From positions 1 to 64,000 of the forward strand of contig JAJZDN010000010.1 in NCBI GenBank assembly GCA_021805985.1: DNA of 64,000 nt, given 5' to 3'. Source of the DNA: Planctomycetota bacterium (lineage in GTDB: Bacteria > Planctomycetota > Phycisphaerae > WQYP01). Below, in pieces: positions 16,916 to 25,742 of the stretch. The notes beneath the pieces were generated by a model that did not search any database, was not told the origin of the DNA, and was given only the letters and a program-made list of their open reading frames with translations. How positions within the stretch are numbered: position 1 is the stretch's first letter; every line of letters begins with the position of its first letter. Both the position numbers and the translations under genes were made by a program.

Positions 16916-17293
16916 TCCAATCCCACGGCCAAGGATCCGTTCAATTCTTATTGAAACTATAGAAAGATTTGACAGGAAAGTCTAGTGACGCGAAATAGGG
17001 CCAAACTGCGTTTGCTCGGGTGGTATATTAACACTGCCGGAGAAAAGCTCAACGGTCGCTTCTGAGGTCGCTGTCTGAGGTCGCTTTTCGGGACTTAGAC
17101 AGGCTCCTAAGGCAACTGAGCCATTGAATCTAAAGGATCGCGCTGCAACGTGGCTCGCGTTTTGTTCATGGATCATTGAGTGATTGCATCTAGCTCCGGC
17201 CGTTTCCAAAGGTAATTATTTGCTTTGCAGTCGATAAAGAGCTAGCATTGTGGACAAGTATTCTAAGCCAAAAAACCCAAGGAGATCCAGTCT
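16916..17293. other. Intergenic region with a 12-13-bp tandem repeat
   Basis: This 378-bp region is without a convincing gene. At about 17053-17090 it carries three degenerate GGTCGCTT-type units (12-13 bp). Next to them at 17096-17107 is a reversed GGAGCCTGTCTAAG, a relative of the GGAGCCTGTCCGA element at 3013. Open frames here have poor composition. Confidence 0.5.
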
Positions 17294-18067
17294 ATGAAAC
17301 TGTTATGCCTTACCATTTTGGCGCTGGCGGTGAATCTGGCGGCGGGATCTGCCCGTTCGGCACCGGTGGCAGTAGGGGATTCGGTTCATCTTAACTGGCG
17401 CACCACTACCGGCATGGCCGTTGTCAATCGGGAGTTGCGGGGGCATTTGCTGGTGGTTGATTTTTGGGCGTCCTGGTGTCATCCCTGTATGCAGGAAGCC
17501 CCCAATGTGGCTAAAGCATTTCGGAGGTTTTCCTCTCAGGGCGTTGGTTTTCTGGGGGTGTCCTTAGATGAAGATCTTCCGACCATGCAGCAGACCGCCC
17601 AAAAGATCGGGTATGCGTGGCCAGAAATTTGCAGTGGCCTGGCTTGGAGTGATCCTATCGTCCGGAAATGGGGTATAAATGGAATTCCCGCTACTTTTAT
17701 CATCGGTCCGACCGGCAAAGTGCTTTGGAAAGGTTATCCCATTGATCTGGCGGCGGCATTGAAGGACCAACTCAAACTTCATCCCACGCAAGCGATCCTG
17801 GCGAAAAAGGCCGCAGCGCTTCTTGCATCGGCGACGGCGGCGGTCTTGGCGGATCATAATCCGATTCGCGCCTGTCGGGACATCAACAAAATATCTCCCG
17901 CAATTCAGCGTGATTCAACGCTGCGGACCGCGGTAAAAAAACTGCTTTTCGCAGTGCGACGCAGCGGTCCCAAACCCGTCCAGCAACTGCGTAAGAACAC
18001 AGCGGCAATGAATAGACTCTCAGCAATAATTGGCCGTGGAAACGTGATGATATTTCTGGGGCTGTAG
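17294..18067 (+). CDS. Secreted thioredoxin-like protein (TlpA/ResA type)
   Basis: This is a 257-residue exported protein with an N-terminal signal peptide (MKLLCLTILALAVNLAAG, cleavage after about residue 26). A thioredoxin fold follows, with the active site VVDFWASWCHPCMQEAP (CHPC) and the cis-Pro region in GINGIPATFIIGPTG. It would reduce or exchange disulfides of periplasmic proteins such as cytochromes c. About 90 C-terminal residues beyond the fold are helical and unassigned. AAGGAG lies 9 nt before the ATG. It is monocistronic, and no cytochrome-maturation genes are nearby. Confidence 0.88.
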   Translation: MKLLCLTILALAVNLAAGSARSAPVAVGDSVHLNWRTTTGMAVVNRELRGHLLVVDFWASWCHPCMQEAPNVAKAFRRFSSQGVGFLGVSLDEDLPTMQQTAQKIGYAWPEICSGLAWSDPIVRKWGINGIPATFIIGPTGKVLWKGYPIDLAAALKDQLKLHPTQAILAKKAAALLASATAAVLADHNPIRACRDINKISPAIQRDSTLRTAVKKLLFAVRRSGPKPVQQLRKNTAAMNRLSAIIGRGNVMIFLGL

Positions 18068-18357
18068 GAAGGCAGCCTCGGTTGGGGACCTCATTCTGCT
18101 ATCCGCAACTGAATAGGCCATCATGGCAACGATCGCGATACGCCCGCTCGGTTTTTCCCTGCATTCTATTTAGGCAAGTCTTATTAATTAACTATCAAAA
18201 TAGGCACTCTTGCATGTTCGCTGCATGATGATTAATCTTTTTGTCTTGATTGTGATTATATTTTAGTCACAGCGGTGTAAAATTTTGCACAATAGTGGCG
18301 TGTGCTTGTAAATTGCGCAGATGGTCTTGGCGGATTGCTGCGGCGGAGGAATGAAAT

Positions 18358-19770
18358 ATGGGTGTTGGCATAGTGATCCCACGGGGTAAACGGTTTGGTA
18401 ATTTGCGGCACATCTTGCCGTTGGGCGCGGCAGCGTTGGCGGGTATGGTGTTGGTTCACCCCTGTGCGGCGGCGACGCCGCAGAGTGTGATCGTGCCGAA
18501 GCCGGTTTTAGATACCGGCAGCACGGCGTGGATGATGGTGTCCGCGGCACTGGTCATGTTTATGATACCAGGGCTGGCGTTGTTTTATGCCGGAATGGTG
18601 CGAAAGAAAAATGTGCTCGCCACGATGATGCACTCCTATACCGCTTTGGCGGTGGTGTGTCTGCAATGGATTGTCGTGGGTTACATGCTGGCATTTGGAA
18701 AAGATCAGCATGGGCTGATCGGTTGGGAACCACGGGACATATTGCTTATTGGCATGAACCCGCAGCATCTGGTGTTGCAGGGCGGCAGTTATATTCCGGA
18801 AACGGTATTCTGCATGTTCCAGGCGATGTTTGCCATGATTACTCCGGCCGTTATCGCCGGGTCGCTGGCGGAGCGGATGAAATTCAGATCATTTGTTTTG
18901 TTTATTTTGCTCTGGAGCACACTGGTTTATGATCCGTTAGCACATTTTGTGTGGGGCGGGGGCTGGCTGGATAATATGCACGTCGCGGATTTTGCCGGCG
19001 GTACAGTCGTAGAAATTGCATCGGGAGTTTCAGGACTGGTCATGGCACTTTTTCTGGGCCGGCGTCTGGGATATCCATCGCAGGTTTTGCAGCCCAGTTC
19101 GTTAGCGCTTACGCTCACCGGCGCGGGGATACTCTGGTTCGGGTGGTATGGCTTTAATGCCGGCTCGGCGGGTGCCGCAAACACGGTAGCGGGAGCCGCG
19201 TTTCTTAATACGACCATCGCGGCGGCCGCAGCGGGCGTGGCATGGAATTTTGTGGAATGGGTGCATCATCGTCGCCCATCCACGCTGGGCCTGGCATCGG
19301 GTATCGTAGCCGGACTTGTGGCCATTACGCCGGCGTGTGGCTTTGTAGCGCTCTGGTCGGCCCCAATCATCGGTGTGGTGGCGGGCGTGGCGTGTTATCT
19401 GGCGGTGCAATTCAAGAGTGTCATGGGCTATGACGATTCTCTTGATGCGTTCGGCGTGCATGGCGTTGGCGGATTTCTGGGTATGTTGCTAACGGGCGTA
19501 TTTGCGGTGGCGGCCGTTAATGGGGTGCGGGGCCTGGTAGCCGGTGATGGTCATCAATTGATGATCCAGTTGACAGCAGCCGTTGCGGCGGTGGCGTATG
19601 TGGCTATTGGGACAGCCGTCGTGGGCTTTATTGTGGAAAAAACATTCGGACTGCGAGTATCGGAAATTGTGGAAACAGAAGGCCTGGATCAGGGCATTCA
19701 TGGAGAAAGCGGTTGGGATATTGGGGCCATGCCGGAAATGGCGATCATGGCTCCGTCGGACGCGGCCTAA
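18358..19770 (+). CDS. amt: Ammonium transporter
   Basis: This is a 470-residue inner-membrane ammonia channel with about 11 transmembrane helices after a hydrophobic leader that may be a signal peptide (LPLGAAALAGMVLVHPCAAA). The twin-histidine pore residues are present in YDPLAHFVWGGGW and in DAFGVHGVGGFLG. The early signature STAWMMVSAALVMFMIPGL is typical of Amt proteins. A GGAGGAA sequence precedes the ATG. A P-II gene follows 70 bp downstream, the classic amtB-glnK arrangement in which P-II binds the channel under nitrogen sufficiency. Expression is probably nitrogen-controlled, though I see no clear NtrC or sigma-54 site in the 290-bp upstream gap. Confidence 0.96.
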   Translation: MGVGIVIPRGKRFGNLRHILPLGAAALAGMVLVHPCAAATPQSVIVPKPVLDTGSTAWMMVSAALVMFMIPGLALFYAGMVRKKNVLATMMHSYTALAVVCLQWIVVGYMLAFGKDQHGLIGWEPRDILLIGMNPQHLVLQGGSYIPETVFCMFQAMFAMITPAVIAGSLAERMKFRSFVLFILLWSTLVYDPLAHFVWGGGWLDNMHVADFAGGTVVEIASGVSGLVMALFLGRRLGYPSQVLQPSSLALTLTGAGILWFGWYGFNAGSAGAANTVAGAAFLNTTIAAAAAGVAWNFVEWVHHRRPSTLGLASGIVAGLVAITPACGFVALWSAPIIGVVAGVACYLAVQFKSVMGYDDSLDAFGVHGVGGFLGMLLTGVFAVAAVNGVRGLVAGDGHQLMIQLTAAVAAVAYVAIGTAVVGFIVEKTFGLRVSEIVETEGLDQGIHGESGWDIGAMPEMAIMAPSDAA

Positions 19771-19840
19771 AACAGCGCTGGTTGCCGCGAAAGAAAATTG
19801 GAATATGTGTTTCGCGTATTTCTTTTTCAGGAGTTGAAAA

Positions 19841-20194
19841 ATGAAGTTAATTATCGCCATTATTCAGCCCTTTAGGTTAGAGGCAGTCAAGCAGGCTCTG
19901 ACGAATGTAGAAGTATTCCGTTTAACCGTTAGCGACGTGCAGGGGTATGGCCGCCAGAAGGGGCATACGGAATATTTTCGCGGGCAGGCGATGCAGGTGA
20001 ATTTAATTCGCAAGGTGCGACTGGAAATCGCGGTCAATGAGGCGTTTGTGCAGCCGACGATTAATGCGATCGTGAAAGCCGCCCGCAGCGGCCCGGGCGG
20101 GACGGGGCAGGTTGGCGATGGGAAAATATTCGTCATGCCATTAGATAATGTTGTGCGTGTCAGCGACGGCACCGTGGGCAGCGACGCGATATAA
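19841..20194 (+). CDS. glnK: Nitrogen regulatory P-II protein
   Basis: This 117-residue signalling protein binds ATP/ADP and 2-oxoglutarate and would control the Amt channel encoded upstream. It has the P-II core: an N-terminal strand KLIIAIIQPF, GYGRQKGHTEYFRG at the T-loop base, and VGDGKIFVMPL. The usual uridylylation residue Tyr51 is absent. Counting from Met1, position 51 is Met in the T-loop (RGQAMQVNLIRK), so control by GlnD-type uridylylation at that site is unlikely. A few extra residues (SGPGGTGQ) precede the GDGKIF motif. AGGAG lies 7 nt before the ATG. Confidence 0.95.
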   Translation: MKLIIAIIQPFRLEAVKQALTNVEVFRLTVSDVQGYGRQKGHTEYFRGQAMQVNLIRKVRLEIAVNEAFVQPTINAIVKAARSGPGGTGQVGDGKIFVMPLDNVVRVSDGTVGSDAI

Positions 20195-20358
20195 ACCAAC
20201 GCCGGGGTGGGACCTACTCCGATGCCCTCGCTTGGGGATTGGCCAATTGGATCAGTTCCACGCCACTAATCGCGAAGTGCCGGCGGCCCTGCGGCTTGCT
20301 TAACCCGCGCAAGCCGTCAGCTTTTCCGCCACCTTGGGGTGACCCAAACATTCGATCC

Positions 20359-21432
20359 TCAGGGAAGTCCGAAGGTATGCACGTCTGGCGTCCCTCCGGC
20401 CTTAATGATCTTCTCCCATGCCACGAGCCGCAGGCGTCCCATGACCCAGAATTTTCCCACAGCCTGAAAAAACCGCAGCACCGGCATTCGCTGTCGTTTG
20501 GCCAGCAGCTCTTTGGCCAGCGTGAGGTCCGGCCCGAACGAATCTAACTGCGGGGACCCCGGTGTCTGCCCGGCCAGCAGCAATTGCTGGTCAGCACGTT
20601 TAATATTGCCACGCTCAATCGCCAACTGGCCAAGAATGCTGTGGGATGTAAATATGGCGTTCCCGTAATTCCAATCGCTTCGGAACTTGGCGGCGGCCCG
20701 CAGCAATTGATGTGCGTATGCGGCGGCGTCCTTAGCTTTGCCGGCGGCCAGTGCGGCATCACCCAACGATCCAAGGAGGTAGAATCGGCTTCGGCCTGAC
20801 TGCGTCAATGCCAAAGCCTCCTTGAAATATTTCAGAGCCTGGGCGGCCGCCGCCTTAACATTTCCACCTCGGGGCACCGCAAACTCGAGGTGGTAAAGCT
20901 GGCCGAGACGGTCGGGCCAGTGTGGATTGCGCGGATCCAGTGATGCGCAGATCTTGAGGCACCGGGCTGCCGCGCGGGCATGCTCAGGCGTGTAAAATGC
21001 CGCGGCATTGGCCAAGATCCGCACATTTTTCGGGTGCGCGGTGATCGCCTTTTGCCAGAGGCTCTTCGCCTGAGCGTAACCCGCAGGATTCACAAGTGCG
21101 TCGGGTTTGGCAAATAGGGTACCTGCGACCGCAGCCTGCGGCCGGTGGGTGATGATCCATGTTATCTGCTTGTCATCGCCTGCCCGTGCCTCGGATGAGA
21201 CCGGGGCTTTTATGGAATTATAGCCCAGCAGCTCGGTCCGAATGCTAAGGTTATCAGGGTGCGCCTTGAGCTGCTGTTCGAGCTTGTCGGCCTGTGCGGT
21301 AGTCAGCCGGGTTCCAGTGAGCGCCAGCATCATTGCGGCGTTCTGCCCGTCCGTGCGAGCCTGTGCTGGTACAGCGCAAACGGCGCATCCCAGGGCAATG
21401 GACGCCGTGACTGTGAGCCTTTTGTATGCCAT
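20359..21432 (-). CDS. Exported TPR-like repeat protein
   Basis: This 357-residue protein has a signal peptide (MAYKRLTVTASIALGCAVCAVPAQA). Helical repeats resemble tetratricopeptide units: QAKSLWQKAITAHPKNVRILANAAAF, AARCLKICASLDPRNPHWPDRL and ALKYFKEALALTQSGRS. It probably mediates periplasmic protein interactions; no enzymatic motif is seen. It is convergent with the amt-glnK operon and has no obvious partner. Confidence 0.75.
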   Translation of the reverse strand: MAYKRLTVTASIALGCAVCAVPAQARTDGQNAAMMLALTGTRLTTAQADKLEQQLKAHPDNLSIRTELLGYNSIKAPVSSEARAGDDKQITWIITHRPQAAVAGTLFAKPDALVNPAGYAQAKSLWQKAITAHPKNVRILANAAAFYTPEHARAAARCLKICASLDPRNPHWPDRLGQLYHLEFAVPRGGNVKAAAAQALKYFKEALALTQSGRSRFYLLGSLGDAALAAGKAKDAAAYAHQLLRAAAKFRSDWNYGNAIFTSHSILGQLAIERGNIKRADQQLLLAGQTPGSPQLDSFGPDLTLAKELLAKRQRMPVLRFFQAVGKFWVMGRLRLVAWEKIIKAGGTPDVHTFGLP

Positions 21433-21688
21433 TGGGCTGCCTCCTCTTAGCGGGATTTTTCTTTATTCACTTATTATCAAAGCGCCCTTATAGCACACAA
21501 AAATTCAAAAGCCAACACCATACCAAATGTTGAATGTCGGCCAATATTTTGATGGCTACACGTAAGAGTGGAAAATTGTACAGCTTGTTTTCAATAAATC
21601 GGATACGTCAAAAGGCGATTGAAATATCCTTTGCAACGCGCAACAACCCGATCGTCCATACTTCCAGCCCGGTGCGTGAACGCTTACA
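21433..21688. other. AT-richer intergenic region
   Basis: This 256-bp region lies upstream of the TPR-like gene and downstream of the DUF971 gene. It presumably holds the promoter of the former. Small frames on the plus strand show no family resemblance. Confidence 0.4.
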
Positions 21689-22012
21689 TTATTGGATTTT
21701 GCTTAACGATCTTAAATATGTATACGAGTAAATCCCCGTGCTGTGCTGGTCGGACCAGATCATGCGCAGGGCATAGTTACCTACGAGTTCAGCGCCACGG
21801 GCGGTAATTGGGCCATCATAGGTGGTGCGCACGACCGGCAGCAAGGTACGGCCTAACAGGTCGCGCTCTCCCTGGCAACCGGCGCAGGGGCACATCCGGC
21901 GCAGAAATCGCAATTCAAAGTGCGACTTGGCACCGTCTGACCATTCAATATCAAGCGATTCAGATTTTTTCAGCGCAATTCGCACGGGTTCAACTGGCGA
22001 AGGATTTTCCAT
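21689..22012 (-). CDS. DUF971 / GBBH-like N-terminal domain protein
   Basis: This 107-residue protein has the DUF971 pattern: LKKSESLDIEWSDGAKSHFE, then LRRMCPCAGCQGE (a CPCAxC cysteine cluster), and the closing NYALRMIWSDQHSTGIYSY. The family occurs alone or fused to hydroxylases and Fe-S proteins and is linked with Fe-S cluster or metal handling. The exact role is unknown. It lies 20 bp downstream of hisA on the same strand, so it is probably co-transcribed. Confidence 0.88.
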   Translation of the reverse strand: MENPSPVEPVRIALKKSESLDIEWSDGAKSHFELRFLRRMCPCAGCQGERDLLGRTLLPVVRTTYDGPITARGAELVGNYALRMIWSDQHSTGIYSYTYLRSLSKIQ

Positions 22013-22032
22013 GAAATGTCTTCTCCGGCGAA

Positions 22033-22770
22033 TCAGGCGGCCAATTCATCGACGGCCTGGGCAACCTCCAAGGTGCGTTCGTAAATCGCTTTACCTACGA
22101 TAATGCCTTCAATGGGAAGATGTTTCAAGGCGCGAATATCGTTCAGGCTGCCCACGCCGCCGCTATGAATGACGGGTATGGTTCCGGTGTGCTCTACCAG
22201 TGCTTCCGTCGCGGCGATATTGGGGCCCACCAACGTCCCGTCCCGGGCGATGTCGGTGTAAATAATCGCCGCCAATGGCCATTGCGCGACGTTGCGAACC
22301 ACTTCCAAGGCCGTTGGATTTTCTGTGCCACTGATGGTCCAGCCATGCGTACCCACGCGGCCATCACGGGCGTCAAGTCCCAATACCAGGCGATTGCGAA
22401 AGCGTGTGTCATGCACCATGGCGCGGAACCAATCTCCATCGGAAATCGCACGCGTGCCCAGGATCAGGCGTTTGGCTCCAATGGCCAGGAGATATTCAAT
22501 AACCTCCTCTGTGCGTATGCCGCCGCCCACCTCCACCCACAGGCCGGTTTCACGGATCAGGCGTTCAATAATTTCCAGATTTACCAGCCGACCATCGCGG
22601 GCACCGTCAAGGTCCACCACGTGCAGCCAGCGGCAACCGGCATCTTTGAAGCGGCGTGCAATGTCCAGGGGGTCAACATCATACGTTGTCTGCTGGTTGT
22701 AATCACCGCGAAACAGCCGCACGACGCGTCCCCCGCGTAAATCAATGGCCGGTATTAATTCAATGCTCAT
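22033..22770 (-). CDS. hisA: ProFAR isomerase (histidine biosynthesis)
   Basis: HisA converts the ProFAR intermediate to PRFAR in histidine synthesis. The 245-residue single TIM barrel has the catalytic Asp pair in IPAIDLRGGRVVRL and TDIARDGTLVGPN, and the phosphate-binding loop VIHSGGVGSLNDI. It lies downstream of hisH and upstream of the DUF971 gene on the same strand. hisF is not adjacent and is not in the window. Confidence 0.96.
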   Translation of the reverse strand: MSIELIPAIDLRGGRVVRLFRGDYNQQTTYDVDPLDIARRFKDAGCRWLHVVDLDGARDGRLVNLEIIERLIRETGLWVEVGGGIRTEEVIEYLLAIGAKRLILGTRAISDGDWFRAMVHDTRFRNRLVLGLDARDGRVGTHGWTISGTENPTALEVVRNVAQWPLAAIIYTDIARDGTLVGPNIAATEALVEHTGTIPVIHSGGVGSLNDIRALKHLPIEGIIVGKAIYERTLEVAQAVDELAA

Positions 22771-22889
22771 GAAGTTTTAATTCCTGAAGTTATCTGTTGC
22801 TGATTCCAATCCTTCGGAATCATACGGGATCATCATAAAAGATAATCCATGAATTCGCGAAGTTTTTGCCGGGCCGGCTTTGTCCGGCT

Positions 22890-23504
22890 TTATAAAGCCG
22901 CGAAGTTTTTCAAAATCACGCGGCCCGCGGTCTGGCTTTTTTCCGGGTGAAACTGCACCGCCATGACATTATCTTTACATATTGCCGCGGTGAATTCTCC
23001 GCCGTAGTCAGAAGTTGCCGCGATCTGGCGGGCATCTTTCGGGCGGACAAAATAGGAATGAACGAAATAATAATGCGTTCCGGGGGCAACATCCTTGAAA
23101 AGAGAACACTGTTCCCGCGGCTGCACACTGTTCCAGCCCATGTGGGGAACCTTCAAATTCGCGGGGGGATGGTCTACGGTAAATCGGATGCAATCTCCCG
23201 GCAGAATTCCCAAGCCGACATGTTCGCCGTCCTCATACCCTTTTTCCATCAGCAGTTGCATTCCCAGGCATATACCCAGCATGGGGCGTTGCGTGTTAAT
23301 GAAATCTTTTATGGCGTCAGCCTGCCCCGAGGATTCCAACAGGGCAATGGCGTCAGCAAAGGCTCCTACGCCGGGCAAAATGAGTTTGTCCGCCCGGCGA
23401 ATATCTGCCGCGGATTGAATAATTTTTGCCTCTACACCCAGAAGTTCAAAGGCCTTCTGGACGCTGCGCAAATTGCCCATGGAGTAATCAACAATAGCAA
23501 GCAT
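22890..23504 (-). CDS. hisH: Imidazole glycerol phosphate synthase, glutaminase subunit
   Basis: HisH supplies ammonia from glutamine to HisF for imidazole ring closure. The 204-residue class I amidotransferase has its nucleophile Cys in GICLGMQLLMEKGY and the His/Glu pair in AVQFHPEKSQTAG. The start ATG at 23504 gives the family's usual MLAIVDYSMGNLRSV; a frame to 23561 adds an unlikely leader. hisA follows 119 bp downstream. Confidence 0.95.
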   Translation of the reverse strand: MLAIVDYSMGNLRSVQKAFELLGVEAKIIQSAADIRRADKLILPGVGAFADAIALLESSGQADAIKDFINTQRPMLGICLGMQLLMEKGYEDGEHVGLGILPGDCIRFTVDHPPANLKVPHMGWNSVQPREQCSLFKDVAPGTHYYFVHSYFVRPKDARQIAATSDYGGEFTAAICKDNVMAVQFHPEKSQTAGRVILKNFAAL

Positions 23505-23654
23505 GAATATATCCCACACTGCGTAGGGGGGGCTAACAAATAAAAGGCCTGCGCGGGGCATGTTGACCCGCTAAGCAAGCCCATGGAATAAGACGCCGCT
23601 GCCGTGAATATCGTTGCCGGCTCGATGGCCCCGCGCCGTCGGCGCGGTAATCGC

Positions 23655-24389
23655 TTACCGCAATACCACAATTTCAACCCGGCGATCTTTAGCGAGGTCT
23701 TTGCGTGAGATCATCCGATGGTCGCCAAAACTTACCGCCGTCATGTAATGGCGGGAGATTCCGTGGTGCGCCAGGAAATTCTCAACCGAGCGTGCCCGGG
23801 CCAGACCCAATGCGTAGTTGTTGTGGTAAGGATGATGAATCGGGCGGTTGTCGGTATAGCCTTCAATGCGAATGCGGCGTCCGGAATAACGGGTCCGCAG
23901 TTGGTGCACCACCCGTAACAGGGCATGTTCCGCACGGAATTGCAGTCGTGCGCTGCCGGAGGCAAATAACACATCGCTGGAAAGCACAAAGCGCCGAAGT
24001 TCGGTTCTGGAGCGCCCGGCGCGATGCCGGACGATCCGGTGGCGGGGGGCATAAGCGTGGCGATGACCAGCGGGGGCATTGCCAAAATTGGGCAACATGC
24101 TGTTTTGCGTGGTCGTCGTGCCGGTGGCAGGGGCCGGCGGTTGCTGCGCCGCTGCGTTTTGTTGTGCCGCAGCTGCGGCAATCTGCTGTTGCTGCTGCAA
24201 TTGCTGACGTGACGCCGCCAAGTTAGCCTTGGCGTCCGCGAGCTGTTGCGCCAGTTGCTGATTCTGCTTAATTAACTGGGCGTTCTGCGTGTGCAGGGGT
24301 TGATCGGTGCATCCACCAAGTCCCAAGCCCAGCATCATTACTACCCCGGCGGCAAGTATCCCGCGTGTAACATTCATTTTCGGCATCAT
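23655..24389 (-). CDS. OmpA-family peptidoglycan-associated lipoprotein
   Basis: This 244-residue lipoprotein has a signal peptide ending in the lipobox LGGC. A coiled-coil, Gln/Ala-rich stretch follows (about residues 40-80), then a low-complexity linker. The C-terminal OmpA-like domain shows VLFASGSARLQFRAEHAL, the RIEGYTDNRPIHH motif and the NYALGLARARSVENFL helix that binds diaminopimelate. It probably tethers the outer membrane to peptidoglycan. TTAGGA lies just before the ATG pair. Confidence 0.88.
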   Translation of the reverse strand: MMPKMNVTRGILAAGVVMMLGLGLGGCTDQPLHTQNAQLIKQNQQLAQQLADAKANLAASRQQLQQQQQIAAAAAQQNAAAQQPPAPATGTTTTQNSMLPNFGNAPAGHRHAYAPRHRIVRHRAGRSRTELRRFVLSSDVLFASGSARLQFRAEHALLRVVHQLRTRYSGRRIRIEGYTDNRPIHHPYHNNYALGLARARSVENFLAHHGISRHYMTAVSFGDHRMISRKDLAKDRRVEIVVLR

Positions 24390-24488
24390 AATTCCTAATC
24401 TCCTGTGTAATTGTCCGCTCTGGTGCTAAACGCCCAATGAAGCATGACAGAATATGTAATTGTACTTTAACCCTGTCTATAGGCAAGT

Positions 24489-24514
24489 GATTCAGATTCG
24501 CGATTCAGATTCGC
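24489..24514. repeat. 13-bp perfect tandem duplication
   Basis: Two copies of GATTCAGATTCGC lie in the divergent spacer between the OmpA lipoprotein and the QueD-like gene. Confidence 0.7.
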
Positions 24515-24557
24515 GGCCAGTAACGCGTAGGGCGTTTTCACGCTACAATTCCATGAG

Positions 24558-25364
24558 ATGACTAAAAAGCCCGACATCCTGCTAACCCGCGAAGTACGCC
24601 TCGCCGCAACCGCGTTGGAAAGTGCACCGGGCGAGGCCAACAATTTCGCGGCCAACCCGCCGCCCACAGGCGTCATGCCGGTGGTGACGTTAGCTGTGCA
24701 GGTTGCCGGGCAAGTCAATGCCGATACCGGGATGCTGGTAAATATCAAACATATTGACCAGATTGTTCGGCAGGTTGCCGCTCCGGCAATGGCGGATATG
24801 CTTCGGGAGGATATTTATTCGATCGGACCAGGATTACTGCTGATAGAATTGTTTCAACGCTGCGGCGCAGCGCTGGAGCCTTACGCGATAACCGACCTGA
24901 CGCTCAATGTCAGCCCGTGGATGTATTTTCAAGCCCATGGCGGAGAACTACCTATGATACGAATGGCTCAGAAATTTGAATTTTCCGCGGCCCACCGGCT
25001 CCATAATCCGGATTTTTCTGCCCAGAAAAATCTGGAACTATTTGGTAAATGCAACAATCCCAACGGTCATGGCCATAATTATGAATTGGAAGTGATGATC
25101 GCCGGGCAACCGGACCCGCACTCCGGGCAGATTATGCCGCTGGGAAGTTTTCAGCGGCTGATCAATGAGCACGTTATTGACGTATTGGATCATAAGCACC
25201 TGAATATGGACTGCCCGGAATTCTCTAATTTAAATCCAACGGTTGAAAATATCGCCCGTGTGATTTTTTCTAAATTGCAGGGTGTCTTTCCGACGGGGGT
25301 AAAGCTCATCGCGATTAAAGTTTGGGAAACTCCTAAAACCTGCTGCGAAGTTCGGGCGGGATGA
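24558..25364 (+). CDS. Two-domain 6-pyruvoyl-tetrahydropterin synthase / QueD-like protein
   Basis: This 268-residue protein is a tandem fusion of two PTPS folds. The C-terminal domain (about 136-268) is intact: KFEFSAAHRLHNP (zinc ligand His146), CNNPNGHGHNYELEV (catalytic Cys165, His171 and His173) and VENIARVIF with a terminal Glu-containing strand. The N-terminal domain (about 5-130) keeps the fold pattern (TREVRLAATALESA, GMLVNIKHIDQIV) but lacks the zinc histidines, reading TGVMPVVTL at the equivalent position. The likely reaction is 6-carboxytetrahydropterin formation for queuosine or another deazapurine; a pterin role is also possible. FolE2, which can supply the precursor, is encoded 30 kb away at 54976. 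Confidence 0.85.
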   Translation: MTKKPDILLTREVRLAATALESAPGEANNFAANPPPTGVMPVVTLAVQVAGQVNADTGMLVNIKHIDQIVRQVAAPAMADMLREDIYSIGPGLLLIELFQRCGAALEPYAITDLTLNVSPWMYFQAHGGELPMIRMAQKFEFSAAHRLHNPDFSAQKNLELFGKCNNPNGHGHNYELEVMIAGQPDPHSGQIMPLGSFQRLINEHVIDVLDHKHLNMDCPEFSNLNPTVENIARVIFSKLQGVFPTGVKLIAIKVWETPKTCCEVRAG

Positions 25365-25742
25365 TGGCCGGTTGCTCAGGCCAGGGCCTTTTCGTGAATC
25401 TGATACCGGCGCCCGTCGCGCTTGGTGAAGCGCGTGCCGGGCCGAGGTATAAACTTTTTCCATGACCACATTCCGCATCTAACCACGACGCTTCCGCGTC
25501 GGGCTACGGGTTGTTTTTCTGGACGCGTGGCCTGGTAGCGAGAGGCGTTCGGGTAGCTCAATGCGGCAGCGTTGAGTTGTACGTGGAACGTGATGTGATG
25601 ACACAATGCCTTTCGGCCCGTCATGATCGGCACAGCAATCGCCGCGTTGGATTGTGGATATTTTTTGGAACTGCGTTTCGCATCAAACCCTGATGCCGCT
25701 GCGCCAGGCTGCGGTGCGTTTGCCCGGCGCGGACCGATGAAA
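25365..25742. other. Intergenic region without a convincing gene
   Basis: This is 378 bp between the convergent QueD-like and secreted-protein genes. A minus-strand frame (25376-25816) is open but is Arg/Pro-rich, lacks a ribosome binding site and overlaps the next gene, so I treat it as chance. Confidence 0.45.

Noticed and set aside
16982-17209. 75-codon minus-strand frame
   Set aside because: It covers a short tandem repeat and a dispersed repeat end, and has no family resemblance.
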